The position numbers and the translations under genes were made by a program. From Baffinella frigidus (taxonomy: Eukaryota; Cryptophyceae; Cryptomonadales; Baffinellaceae): a stretch of DNA of 12,003 nucleotides. The notes beneath the pieces are model-generated. The model was not told the DNA's origin. It saw nothing but the letters and a program-made list of their open reading frames with translations, and made no database searches. The DNA lies in NCBI GenBank assembly GCA_026770585.1, contig MU646592.1, forward strand, positions 356,057 to 368,059, read 5' to 3'. Shown piece after piece: positions 1-6,096 of this stretch (positions are counted from its first letter, which is position 1; each line of letters starts with the position of its first letter).

Positions 1-101
1 GAGAGAGAGAGAGAGAGAGCGAGAGCCAGAGAGAGCGAGCGCCAGAGAGAGAGAGAGAGAGAGCGCGCGAGCGCCAGAGAGAGAGAGAGAGAGAGAGAGA
101 G
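1..101. repeat. GA microsatellite with GC interruptions
   Basis: Almost pure GA dinucleotides broken by short GCGAGC/GCGCC blocks. It begins at the window edge, so its full length is unknown. The same repeat type recurs at 5058-5330 and 10681-10708. Confidence 0.95.
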
Positions 102-162
102 GCGGGTACCAGGGTCGCGCGGTTCGGGACACACGCGTCAAGGGCGGCAAACACAGGACGCA

Positions 163-215
163 GAGCCGCGCACCGCCCTTCCCCCGCGTACTCCACGATT
201 ATCAGACAGCCCCCT
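163..215 (+). repeat. Short dispersed repeat, unoccupied copy
   Basis: This stretch (GCACCGCCCTTCCCCC ... CCACGATTATCAGACAG) matches the DNA on either side of the foldback at 714-874 (679-713 and 879-893). It therefore serves as an empty-site reference for that insertion. Bases 442-454 after the first foldback also resemble its end (AGATAGCCCCCTG). Confidence 0.7.
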
Positions 216-258
216 GTGTGTGTGTGTGTGTGGGGGGGGTGAGCTGAGGGGGGGAGAA
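214..258. repeat. GT microsatellite followed by G-runs
   Basis: About nine GT repeats run into eight Gs, then GTGAGCTGA, then seven Gs. This is simple sequence with some G-quadruplex potential. Confidence 0.85.
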
Positions 259-275
259 GGTTCGGCGGGACACTC

Positions 276-441
276 TAATAGGGTAACGGCCTCAAAAGGG
301 GGTAGTTAGGCCTACGGGATTGCCTAGGACCTCGTACCGTAGGCCGAGACCTTTTGGTCCTAGGATCCCTCGGCCTACGGTAGGAGGTCCTAGGCAATGC
401 CGTAGGCCTGACTACCCCATTTTCAGGCCGTTACCCTATTA
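276..441. mobile_element. Foldback MITE, family A, copy 1 (TAATAGGGTAACGGCCT termini)
   Basis: The two ends are perfect inverted repeats over 17 bp, and the pairing continues inward with few mismatches through TAGTTAGGCCTACGG and CCTAGGACCTC almost to the centre (loop around 333-356). It has no coding capacity, as expected of a non-autonomous foldback element. A diverged second copy lies at 7335-7499. TA occurs at both edges, but it is part of the palindrome, so the target-site duplication cannot be fixed here. Confidence 0.85.
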
Positions 442-448
442 AGATAGC

Positions 449-660
449 CCCCTGGGAACAGCACGCGTGTCAGGTGGGCACGCGAGTGAGTACAGCACTC
501 GTGTCACGTGTGTCCAGCGTTCGAGTGTGTCTAGCACTCGTGTCACGTGTGTCCAGCCAGCACGCGTGTCACGTGTGTCGAGGACTCGTCAGGAGTCGAG
601 CTAAATCGCGCGCCGTTCCAGTGTGCCTAGCACGTGTGTCCAGCACGCCAGTGTGTCTAG
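449..660 (-). repeat. Minisatellite of CACTCGTGTCACGTGTGTCC units
   Basis: Repeated GTGTC, CACTCGTGTC and CACGTGTGTCCAGC motifs form a degenerate array. Its reverse complement (GCTGGACACACGTGACACGAGTG-like, given here in pieces) is the unit of the much longer array at 5395-6350, so the same satellite family occurs here in the opposite orientation. A further local duplication, TCAGGAG...TTAAATCGCGC, is present at 589-612 and 661-685. Confidence 0.8.
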
Positions 661-713
661 TCAGGAGCTGAGGTTAAATCGCGCACCGCCCCTCCCCTGC
701 GTATTCCACGATT

Positions 714-874
714 TCATCCGGTCAGGTATTTAAATTAAATGCTCGGGAGTTCCCAAAATGTACGAAAATTGCTACACATGATCTTTCGGACACGACTCTT
801 TTGTCGCTTGTGTAGTAATTTTCGTTGTATGGGGAACTCCGCCGAGCATTCAAATTAAATACCTGGCGGGATTA
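714..874. mobile_element. Foldback MITE with 4-bp GATT target duplication
   Basis: The 161-bp element has termini TCATCCGGTCAGGTATTTAA and, on the other strand, TAATCCCGCCAGGTATTTAA. Pairing continues inward through AATGCTCGG, GGAGTTCCC and ACGAAAATT-CTACACA. GATT flanks it at 710-713 and 875-878. Removing the element plus one GATT restores CCACGATTATCAGA, exactly the sequence of the related empty copy at 191-205. It shares the ACGAAAATTACTACACA motif and T(C/A)ATC ends with the elements at 7727-7866 and 8318-8458. Confidence 0.88.
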
Positions 875-899
875 GATTATCAGATACCCCCCTACGAGG

Positions 900-1090
900 A
901 GACGATTTACTCCTTGTGTTCCGGGGGTAAAATTTGCAAGGTGGATTGGGGGGTGGATGAGGGATTTCAGGTTGTGAGCTCCTTGTTGCATGACAGGTTG
1001 TGCGCACCTTCTAGCTCTGCCTGCCACTCGAGGCTGGAAGAGGGGGTATTTTAAATGTGGGGTTGTTAAATTCAGTACCAGTCACGGGCA
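900..1090. other. Intergenic or intronic stretch with CAGGTTGTGAGC-type repeats
   Basis: No gene seen. Two degenerate units of the GGTTGTGAGC...CCTTGTTGCATGACA repeat family lie at 971-1015; the family is densest at 2200-2510. Confidence 0.5.
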
Positions 1091-1139
1091 GGCTTGGTCA
1101 CGTGTCTGACAGATTTCTGTCAGATACGTGACCAAACGC
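1091..1139. repeat. Short hairpin
   Basis: TTGGTCACGTGTCTGACAGA pairs with TCTGTCAGATACGTGACCAA across a loop of about two bases, with one mismatch. It may be a stand-alone miniature foldback or an internal part of a decayed one. Confidence 0.7.
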
Positions 1140-1242
1140 CCCTATTTGTGTGAAAATGACTACAAACATTTTTTTTCTGCACTTGTAAAAGAATCCATGT
1201 TTTAAAATAGTCACATTTCTAGCCTCGAGTGGTGAGTTTGAT

Positions 1243-1322
1243 TCTGGCGCGTCCTTCAAATTATTTGGGAGGAGACATCCAGTACAAAAGGCGAATATAA
1301 AGCCTTTAGGACGAGCCACAAT
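1243..1322 (-). repeat. Dispersed repeat, copy 1 (inverted relative to 1955-2045)
   Basis: About 80 bp match the reverse complement of 1955-2045, including CGTCC(T/C)AAAGGCTT, TTCGCC and AAGGACG(C/A)GCCAGAA. Read on the minus strand, both copies happen to stay open and give RPKGF(I/L)FA ... KD(A/E)PE(S/Q)NS, with the length difference a multiple of three. No family was recognised, so it is treated as a repeat. Confidence 0.55.
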
Positions 1323-1364
1323 AAAACCGAGGCAGAGCTAGACCTTGTTTCATGACGCGGTATG

Positions 1365-1466
1365 TTTTGGCGCAACGAAATTTACAACACAAATGCTTTA
1401 CTATTACTAGTATGACCCGACCGTGTAGTAATTTTCGTTTCCCACAAGCAATTAATCAATAATTTT
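1365..1466 (+). mobile_element. Family B MITE, truncated or diverged copy
   Basis: TTTTGGCGCAACGAAATTTAC, AAATGCTTTACTATTACT, GTGTAGTAATTTTCG and AAGCAATTAATCAATA follow in the same order as in the full copy at 7727-7866. The conserved TCATCTCC outer terminus is not visible. It lies between two degenerate ACCTTGTT...CATGACA repeat units. Confidence 0.75.
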
Positions 1467-1533
1467 GCGGAAATTAACCTTGTTACATGACAGTTTATGA
1501 GCCCACATCTCGGACGCATGTGATACTTTGCAA

Positions 1534-1595
1534 CAAATGCCTCAAATAGTGAAGATTCGGGTAAATCAAGTAAAAATCCTTGTTTGATGACAGGT
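1534..1595 (+). repeat. Direct repeat, copy 1 (partner at 2350-2411)
   Basis: CAAATGC(C/T)TCA, ATAGTGAAGATTCGG and AAATCAAGT.AAAATCCTTG occur in the same order in both places with only a few mismatches over about 62 bp. Confidence 0.85.
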
Positions 1596-1625
1596 TACGA
1601 GCCCATCTTGCTTCAAGACGCGGTA

Positions 1626-1748
1626 CCACGCCAGAGTGGAGGAGGGTGTTGATTCTTTAAAACCTTTTTGATAAGGTTTTTGACTTTTGAAAATCACTGC
1701 CTTGAGGGAAATTGACTTTTGGCAACCCCTTCCAAGAATCTGGCGTGG
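1626..1748 (-). mobile_element. Family C MITE, copy 1 (123 bp, TA target site)
   Basis: The termini are CCACGCCAGA at one end and TCTGGCGTGG at the other, bracketed by TA at 1624-1625 and 1749-1750. It is the reverse complement of the element at 2069-2191, which is also 123 bp. Shared internal blocks include CTTGGAAGGGGTTGCCAAAA, GTCAATTT and CTCAAGGCAGTG. TA duplications are typical of Tc1/mariner-type MITEs, which is a family inference only. Confidence 0.82.
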
Positions 1749-1798
1749 TAGCACTCGGGGAGCGTTTTATTCTGGCTCCCACACGAGGCTATCCATGC

Positions 1799-1876
1799 GA
1801 ACAGATTCATAAGTTAATTATTGGATTATTGCCCAGGAAACACGTCAAAAGTCAGCATTTGATCACGTTTCCGTAC
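1799..1876 (+). repeat. Dispersed repeat, copy 1 (partner at 4938-5015)
   Basis: Both copies read CGA(A/G)...TTCA(T/C)AAGTTA, TTGGATT, AGGAAACACG(T/C)C and AAAAG(T/G)CAGCA, then (G/T)TCACGTT. Similarity is around three quarters by eye. The 3' end of this copy runs into the perfect palindrome at 1860-1901. Confidence 0.65.
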
Positions 1877-1901
1877 GGACACCCGTACGGAAACGTGATC
1901 A
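1860..1901. repeat. Perfect 19-bp inverted repeat with 4-nt loop
   Basis: TGATCACGTTTCCGTACGG (1860-1878) is followed by the loop ACAC and its exact complement (1883-1901). No U-tract follows, so it does not look like a bacterial-type terminator. It is a potential cruciform site. Confidence 0.9.
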
Positions 1902-1954
1902 TTTCCCCACAAATTTTAAAATGTTCTTTTATTATGTTCGCATGGATACCCTCG

Positions 1955-2045
1955 TGTGGTCTGGGACGTCCCAAAGGCTTCCTGTTCGCCCTTTTCTACT
2001 GGATTACTCCCCTCTTGAATACTTTCAAGGACGAGCCAGAACAAA
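1955..2045 (+). repeat. Dispersed repeat, copy 2 (inverted relative to 1243-1322)
   Basis: It matches the reverse complement of 1243-1322. See that entry for the shared blocks and the open frame in both copies. Confidence 0.55.
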
Positions 2046-2068
2046 ACTCGGACAGCGCTAGACGCTCA

Positions 2069-2191
2069 CCACGCCAGATTCTTGGAAGGGGTTGCCAAAA
2101 GTCAATTTCACCTCAAGGCAGTGGTTTTCAAAAGTTGCAAACCCTATCCTGATAGGGTCAAAATTTTTCAACCTTCTCCAATCTGGCGTGG
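2069..2191 (+). mobile_element. Family C MITE, copy 2 (123 bp)
   Basis: It starts CCACGCCAGATTCTTGGA and ends CCAATCTGGCGTGG. It is inverted relative to the copy at 1626-1748 and has the same length. The flanks are CA on both sides, so a TA duplication is not preserved. The centre holds CCCTATCCTGATAGGG, a small palindrome. Confidence 0.8.
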
Positions 2192-2199
2192 CAGGTTAT

Positions 2200-2510
2200 G
2201 ACGCCAGGTTGTTTCATGACAGGTTGTGAGCACCTTGTTGCCTGACACTCTCAGGTTGTGAGCACCATGATTTATGACAGGTTGTGAGCCCACCTTGTTT
2301 CTGGTGGCAGCGCTAGACTCGCAGGTTGTGAGGCAGCGCTAGACTCGCAACAAATGCTTCACATAGTGAAGATTCGGCTAAATCAAGTGAAAATCCTTGA
2401 TTGATGACAGGTTGTGAGCACACCTTATTTCACGACAGGTTATGAGGCAGCGCTAGACTCGCAGGTTGTGAGCCCACCTTGTTTGATGAGACAGGTTATG
2501 GGCGCACCTG
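2200..2510. repeat. Degenerate tandem repeats (GACAGGTTGTGAGCCCACCTTGTTT unit, given in halves)
   Basis: At least eight degenerate units contain GACAGGTT(G/A)TGAG followed by C.CACCTTGTTT. A second motif, GGCAGCGCTAGACTCGCA, occurs three times (near 2305, 2332 and 2445). The direct repeat at 2350-2411 is embedded here. No coding potential was seen. Confidence 0.75.
2350..2411 (+). repeat. Direct repeat, copy 2 (partner at 1534-1595)
   Basis: Second copy of the block described at 1534-1595, ending in the same CCTTG.TTGATGACAGGTT. Confidence 0.85.
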
Positions 2511-2760
2511 GTTTGAGGACGCGGTAGGACTCGGGGAGTGCCGCGCGGTGGTCCACCGCGGAGAGCACCAGCGAGAACGTCACCTGTCCACGCCGCATTC
2601 GTGTCAGTAACCTGAGCAAGCACCCGCAGGTTACTAGCCTCCAGCAGACTGAGGAGAGGACCAGCGAGCACGTAACCTGTGCGAGCCAGGCCGCCTTGTT
2701 GTCAGACTCAGACTTCCAATAAAGCGCTCTCAGGTTACGCTACTTTAGACGTGACCGGGA
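2511..2760. other. GC-rich stretch with duplicated GAGAG.ACCAGCGAG motif
   Basis: GAGAGCACCAGCGAGAACGT near 2561 and GAGAGGACCAGCGAGCACGT near 2653 are near-copies, each followed by (C/A)ACCTGT. GTAACCTG or its complement occurs four times. A minus-strand frame across it (GPLLSLLEASNLRVLAQ...) is open, but I see no splice context and cannot call a gene. AATAAA occurs near 2718. Confidence 0.4.
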
Positions 2761-2762
2761 GC

Positions 2763-2985
2763 AATCATAAGTTGACACCCTTGCAGAATAGCCCGAAAAC
2801 GGGCCATTCTTCCAAAAGTTGACCTCGCGGCAGTGAGGAGTTGACTTTTGCGATTGACCACCCTCAGGTCTAGCGTAGAGCACTCGACAGCCGTGGGACT
2901 CCACGCAACGATGACCTGTGCATCAAATCCCTCTGCTTTCAAAGTCAACTCGCCTCGAATCGCCCACAAACCTGTCAACTTATCC
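2763..2985. mobile_element. Imperfect foldback with ATAAGTTGACA termini
   Basis: CATAAGTTGACA (from 2767) faces TGTCAACTTATC (2973-2983). Inside, GAGTTGACTTTTG near 2839 faces CAAAGTCAACTC near 2938. The arms are otherwise diverged. The AAGTTGAC/GTCAACTT motif recurs in several other foldbacks of the window. Confidence 0.65.
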
Positions 2986-2995
2986 GGGTTCCGGA

Positions 2996-3031
2996 TTAAA
3001 ATACTTTTAGAAGTAAAATACTTTTATAAGT
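2996..3031 (+). repeat. 17-bp tandem duplication
   Basis: AAAATACTTTTAGAAGT is followed directly by AAAATACTTTTATAAGT. Confidence 0.85.
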
Positions 3032-3254
3032 ACGGGGAATAATAGAAAGACCCAACAAAAACACACCTGTTTGATACACATGCCATCGTCGCGTGGCTCC
3101 CTCGCGTCAACGCGCGGTGATCAGAAAGCTCTTACGTTTCGGGGAAAGGAGAATCGTTAGGTTATGAGCCCCGGATGGCTCCGAGGCGGGCCTACCACGA
3201 GGCCTCCGAAGTGGACCAGATCCCGATTTTGGCTGTCTCGATTTCCGCCTGGCA

Positions 3255-3272
3255 AGCCTCGAATTCGAGGCT
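3255..3272. repeat. Perfect 18-bp palindrome
   Basis: AGCCTCGAATTCGAGGCT reads the same on both strands. It overlaps the stop codon region of the proposed last minus-strand exon. Confidence 0.85.
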
Positions 3273-3462
3273 AACTGCTCAAAAGCCCGCCTGAAATCCA
3301 CAAAGCCGGATTCACGCCCTCCTGCCCGTGGACCTCAGGCACGGCAGGGGGGGCAGGTGGTGCAGCTAGCGCCGCCGACCCCCCAGCGCCAGGGAGGGAG
3401 AAGGTTGGGGGTACATAGACTTTTGTATCACTCAACTCAAGGCGTAAGGGCCTATCTAGGAC
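3271..3462 (-). CDS. Putative terminal exon, unknown protein (63 codons plus stop)
   Basis: A minus-strand block open from a putative acceptor (GATACAG, AG at 3464-3463) to TAG at 3273-3271. The residues start VLDRPLRLELSD, continue TKVYVPPTFSLPGAGG, then an Ala/Pro-rich linker, then VHGQEGVNPALWISGG. No family recognised. The acceptor is preceded by the long CTT tract (complement of GAA at 3475-3752), which would act as an extreme polypyrimidine tract. It joins in phase 0 to the block at 3810-3763. Seen: open frame, acceptor and stop. Inferred: splicing. It could instead be fortuitous GC-rich open frame. Confidence 0.4.
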   Translation of the reverse strand, partial: VLDRPLRLELSDTKVYVPPTFSLPGAGGSAALAAPPAPPAVPEVHGQEGVNPALWISGGLLSS

Positions 3463-3474
3463 CTGTATCGAGAG

Positions 3475-3752
3475 TAAGAAATAATAAGAAGAAGAAAAAG
3501 AAGAAGAAGCAGAAGAAGAAGAAGCAGAAGAAGAAGAAGACCAAGAACAAGAACACGAAGAAGAAGAAGAAGAACCAAAAGAAGAAGAAGAAGAAGACGA
3601 AGAACAAGAACACAAGAAGAAGAACAAGAAGAACACGAAGAACACGAAGAACACGAAGAAGACAAACAAGAAGAAGAACAACAAGAAGAAGCAGAAGAAG
3701 AACAAGAACAACAAGAACAGCAACAACAAGAAGAAGAAGAAGAAGAAGAAGG
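3475..3752. repeat. GAA/AAG microsatellite (278 bp)
   Basis: Near-continuous AAG/GAA triplets with AAC and ACG interruptions. The strand is purine-rich throughout, so a triplex (H-DNA) structure is possible. Long ORFs across it (Lys/Arg/Asn-rich on plus; Ser/Leu/Phe-rich on minus) are artefacts of the triplet period. In the minus-strand gene model it lies inside an intron of about 300 nt. Confidence 0.95.
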
Positions 3753-3762
3753 TAGGGGGTAC

Positions 3763-3810
3763 CAGGTCGAAGGCATCGTTGTCAAACTGCAGCTCCTCCG
3801 CGTCCGCAAC
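3763..3810 (-). CDS. Putative 48-nt internal exon, unknown protein
   Basis: On the minus strand the sequence after GGACAG (AG at 3812-3811) reads VADAEELQFDNDAFDL in 16 codons, up to a GT at 3762-3761 (CTG|GTACCC). Both borders are phase 0, so it joins in frame to 3462-3271. The acidic, balanced composition looks more protein-like than its surroundings. The start is uncertain because the frame stays open upstream (NAFGQ). Two partial copies of this block and its upstream flank occur at 4458-4494 and 4709-4753, so it could instead be part of a repeat that merely keeps an open frame. Confidence 0.35.
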
Positions 3811-3826
3811 CTGTCCAAACGCGTTT
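3784..3826 (-). repeat. 43-bp dispersed repeat, copy 1
   Basis: CAAACTGCAGCTCCTCCGCG followed by TCCGCAACCTGTCCAAACGCG. It overlaps the proposed 48-nt exon. Further copies lie at 4458-4494 and 4709-4753, plus a short one at 5348-5364 (AAACTGCAGCTCCTCAAC). Confidence 0.85.
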
Positions 3827-3917
3827 CCGCAACAATAGTTTTAGTAGTGCTCAAACAATAGAAAGACGCAATCAAGTTGGTGCACAGGCCATCGTGGCGT
3901 GGGCACAACCTCATAGC

Positions 3918-4390
3918 GCAGGCTCGTAACCTTGGTCGGATAGCCAGGGGGCAAACCGACGTTTTGAGACGCTGTGAGGAATTATTTTAACGATTAATTT
4001 ACGCAAACACGTCCCCGTCACGTCTCTGTCATCGGAAAGGCGCATTTGCTGTTGAGAATGGGGGCGACTGTCATCTTTTTCATTGCGACGTCCATCTAAA
4101 CGATCTTTCCACCCCCGGGTGAAATGAGATCCTCTTAAAAAGGTCGCGGTTGAAATGAAGGGGCGCATTTCACCCATCTGATAATGATCGTGATCTTTAC
4201 CACACGGTGCGCACCTTTTAAATTGGTCCGGATACCCTCCACGTGACAAACACGTGACCTAGAGCCCGCTGGATCCTGGGACTTGGAGCCCTTTCTCAGT
4301 GCGCATCGGGCACTGAGTTCCCTTGAAGCCCAGATCCTCAAACGATTTATTTGCCCCCTCGCTATCCGAGCAAGGCATGGTGCCCACAGC
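3918..4390. mobile_element. Foldback element with about 40-bp arms and 370-bp interior
   Basis: GGTCGGATAGCCAGGGGGCA (from 3934) faces the complement of TTGCCCCCTCGCTATCCGAG (4351-4370). Weaker pairing continues inward (CGTTTTGAG against CTCAAACG). No transposase-like frame is seen inside. Within it CACGTGACAAACACGTG occurs near 4240. Confidence 0.65.
4295..4317. repeat. 8-bp hairpin
   Basis: CTCAGTGC, seven-base loop, GCACTGAG. Confidence 0.7.
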
Positions 4391-4410
4391 AAACCGAAGA
4401 CGAGTTGAGC

Positions 4411-4442
4411 ACCAGTTGCTTTACAGACCAGTTGCTTTACAC
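4411..4442 (+). repeat. 16-bp tandem duplication
   Basis: ACCAGTTGCTTTACAG is followed directly by ACCAGTTGCTTTACAC. Confidence 0.9.
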
Positions 4443-4457
4443 ATGAGCTGCCCTACC

Positions 4458-4494
4458 ACACAGCTCCTCGGCGTCCGCAACCTGTCCAAACGTC
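4458..4494 (-). repeat. 43-bp dispersed repeat, copy 2 (degenerate exon copy)
   Basis: CAGCTCCTCGGCGTCCGCAA then CCTGTCCAAACG. On the minus strand GGACAG is again followed by the codons for VADAEEL, but the frame then diverges (CGRAAHV and stop). Confidence 0.75.
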
Positions 4495-4627
4495 CCGCAA
4501 AAGTCTTTTAAAAAGTGTGTCGTGGTACTGTTAACAATCTAAAAGTGCGAGCTGGTTGCAAACGGTTCCAAGGACGCGACTCAGGGATTTGCGGGAACAA
4601 CGAGGGGAGTCCCAGAAACCAGTTTCT

Positions 4628-4682
4628 CATCAGATGATTCAGCTCTCAATTTGCGCCATCAGATGATTCAGCTCTCAATTTG
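4628..4682 (+). repeat. 29-bp tandem duplication
   Basis: CATCAGATGATTCAGCTCTC plus AATTTG occurs at 4628-4653 and 4657-4682, identical over 26 bp. Confidence 0.95.
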
Positions 4683-4708
4683 GCAGTGCCGAGAGCTATG
4701 CCAAATCG

Positions 4709-4753
4709 TCAAACTGCAGCTCCTTGAGCGTCCGCAATCTGTCCAAACGCGTT
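4709..4753 (-). repeat. 43-bp dispersed repeat, copy 3 (frameshifted)
   Basis: Same block as at 3784-3826 but with TTGAG in place of CCG(C), a net one-base gain that breaks the minus-strand VADAEELQF frame. Confidence 0.8.
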
Positions 4754-4937
4754 GGTAGGAGCTGGAGTTAGAATCCATCCGGAAAATGCTGGTATGAGCG
4801 GCCGACACGGGGTACAGTAAGTGGCACAATGCGTCGAGCATGTGCGGCGCTGACGCTGGTTGTTTGGCAATAAATTATCAATCTCTCTTCAAACGCGTTG
4901 CCGCCGTTAGGTGTGCCACCCACTCAGAACACTGCGA
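4754..4937. other. No gene or clear repeat seen
   Basis: The only recognisable element is a short echo of the 43-bp repeat, CTTCAAACGCGTTG, near 4888. Confidence 0.4.
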
Positions 4938-5015
4938 GGAACGTTCACAAGTTACTTGTTGGATTGTTTGTTAGGAAACACGCCAAAAGGCAGCAATTGT
5001 TGGTCACGTTACACC
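4938..5015 (+). repeat. Dispersed repeat, copy 2 (partner at 1799-1876)
   Basis: Matches the block at 1799-1876 (CACAAGTTACTTGTTGGATT, TTAGGAAACACGCC, AAAAGGCAGCA). It lacks the palindrome that follows the first copy. Confidence 0.65.
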
Positions 5016-5057
5016 GGATGTCAGGGGCTTCGTGCCTCGTAGTCTTCTGAGCGGCAG

Positions 5058-5330
5058 CGAGAGAGAGAGAGTATGAGAGAGAGTAAGAGAGAGAGAGTAA
5101 GAGAGAGAGAGAGTAAGAGAGAGAGAGTAAGAGAGAGAGAGTAAGAGAGAGAGAGTAAGAGAGAGAGAGGGAGAGAGAGAGATAAGAGAGAGAGAGAGGA
5201 CATCATTGCTACCTCGGCCTCTGTGAGCATCGCGACCTGAGGGGGTGAGAGAGAGGGAGAGGGAGAGAGAGAGTGAGAGGGAGAGAGAGAGGGATAGAGA
5301 GGGAGAGAGCAGGAGAGAGAGTGTGTGTGC
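5058..5330. repeat. GA microsatellite with TAAGA periodicity
   Basis: GA runs broken at roughly 14-16-bp spacing by TAAGA (5058-5197), then 47 bp of non-repetitive sequence (5199-5245), then GA again. The minus-strand Leu/Ser ORFs here are artefacts. Confidence 0.95.
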
Positions 5331-5394
5331 AGGCACCGGTGACTTCGGGAAACTGCAGCTCCTCAACCCGGAAACTCCGGATTGTCAACCCTTG

Positions 5395-5840
5395 GTACGA
5401 GTGCTGGACACACTAGTGGAGTGCTGGACACACTCGACACGCGTGTAGACGAGTGCTGAACACACTTGCCGCGAGTGTTGGACACACGTATGAGTGTTGG
5501 GCACACTTGCCACGAGTGCTGGACACACTAGTGGAGTGCTGGCCACACTCGATACGAGTGTAGACGGGTGCTGGACACACTTGACACGAGTGCAAGAAAC
5601 CCTTGACGAGTGCTGGACACACTTGGTACGAGTGCTGGACACACTTATGGGTGATGCACACACTTGACACGAGTGCAAGAAACCCTTGACGAGTTCTGGA
5701 CACACTCGACACGAGTGCTGGACACACTTACGAGTGTTGCACACACGTGAGAAGAGTGCGGGACACGCGTATGAGTGCTGGACACACGTGAGAAGAAGCA
5801 GGACACACTGAAACGCGTGCACAACACACACGAGAAGGGT
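5395..5840 (+). repeat. Minisatellite array, GAGTGCTGGACACACT.GACAC units of 20-22 bp
   Basis: Roughly twenty degenerate units of (C)GAGTGCTGGACACAC followed by TTGACA, TAGTG, TCGACA or GTA. Higher-order structure is visible: a block beginning GTGCTGGACACACTAGTGG repeats after 115 bp (5401 and 5516), and TTGACACGAGTGCAAGAAAC repeats after 83 bp (5581 and 5664). Cys/Val/Ser/Thr-rich minus-strand ORFs of up to 187 codons are unit read-through. Confidence 0.92.
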
Positions 5841-5905
5841 GCAGGACACGCACCTGGTGGCGCATGTTCTCTGCGCCCGCCTGCGCCGCCCGCGCGTTCG
5901 AGAAG
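5832..5905 (-). pseudogene. Exon-like cassette, copy 3
   Basis: On the minus strand it reads NARAAQAGAENMRHQ and then a CAG|GTGCGTGTCC border. Only the 3' portion of the block at 6439-6353 is present; the upstream half is replaced by minisatellite. It is probably a decayed or partial exon duplicate. Confidence 0.45.
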
Positions 5906-5922
5906 AGTGCGGGACACACGTA

Positions 5923-6094
5923 GAGCCGTGTGCCGAAAAGTTGGCCACCCGGAAAATGGGAAATCGAGAAATCGGAGCCGTCCATGTCCACTTATGAGAA
6001 AGTTACTACCGGAAATTTCACAAAAGTGGATATACACGGCCCCAATTTTTCCCATTTCCCATTTTCCAGCGGCCAACTTCTCTGCACAGCGCTG
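5923..6094. mobile_element. Foldback MITE inserted in the minisatellite
   Basis: The 172-bp element has termini GAGCCGTGTGCCGAAAAGTT and, on the other strand, CAGCGCTGTGCAGAGAAGTT, both continuing GGCC. Inner pairing includes GGAAAATGGGAAAT and TCCACTT. GTA flanks both sides (5920-5922 and 6094-6096, the G being shared), giving a TA or GTA target duplication. Joining the flanks restores GGGACACACGTATGAGTG, a normal satellite unit as seen near 5761. Confidence 0.85.
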
Positions 6095-6096
6095 TA

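Noticed and set aside
1855-1905. Perfect hairpin as a transcription terminator
   Set aside because: No T-tract follows and the setting is not bacterial; treated as a palindrome.
2713-2725. AATAAA as a polyadenylation signal
   Set aside because: No supported gene ends just upstream on the plus strand, so it is probably chance.
3271-3914. Long Ser-, Leu- and Phe-rich minus-strand ORFs and a Lys/Arg-rich plus-strand ORF over the GAA tract
   Set aside because: The triplet microsatellite keeps all these frames open. Only the part outside the tract (3462-3271) was kept, as a tentative exon.
5004-5366. Leu/Ser-rich minus-strand ORFs over the GA tract
   Set aside because: Simple dinucleotide read-through.
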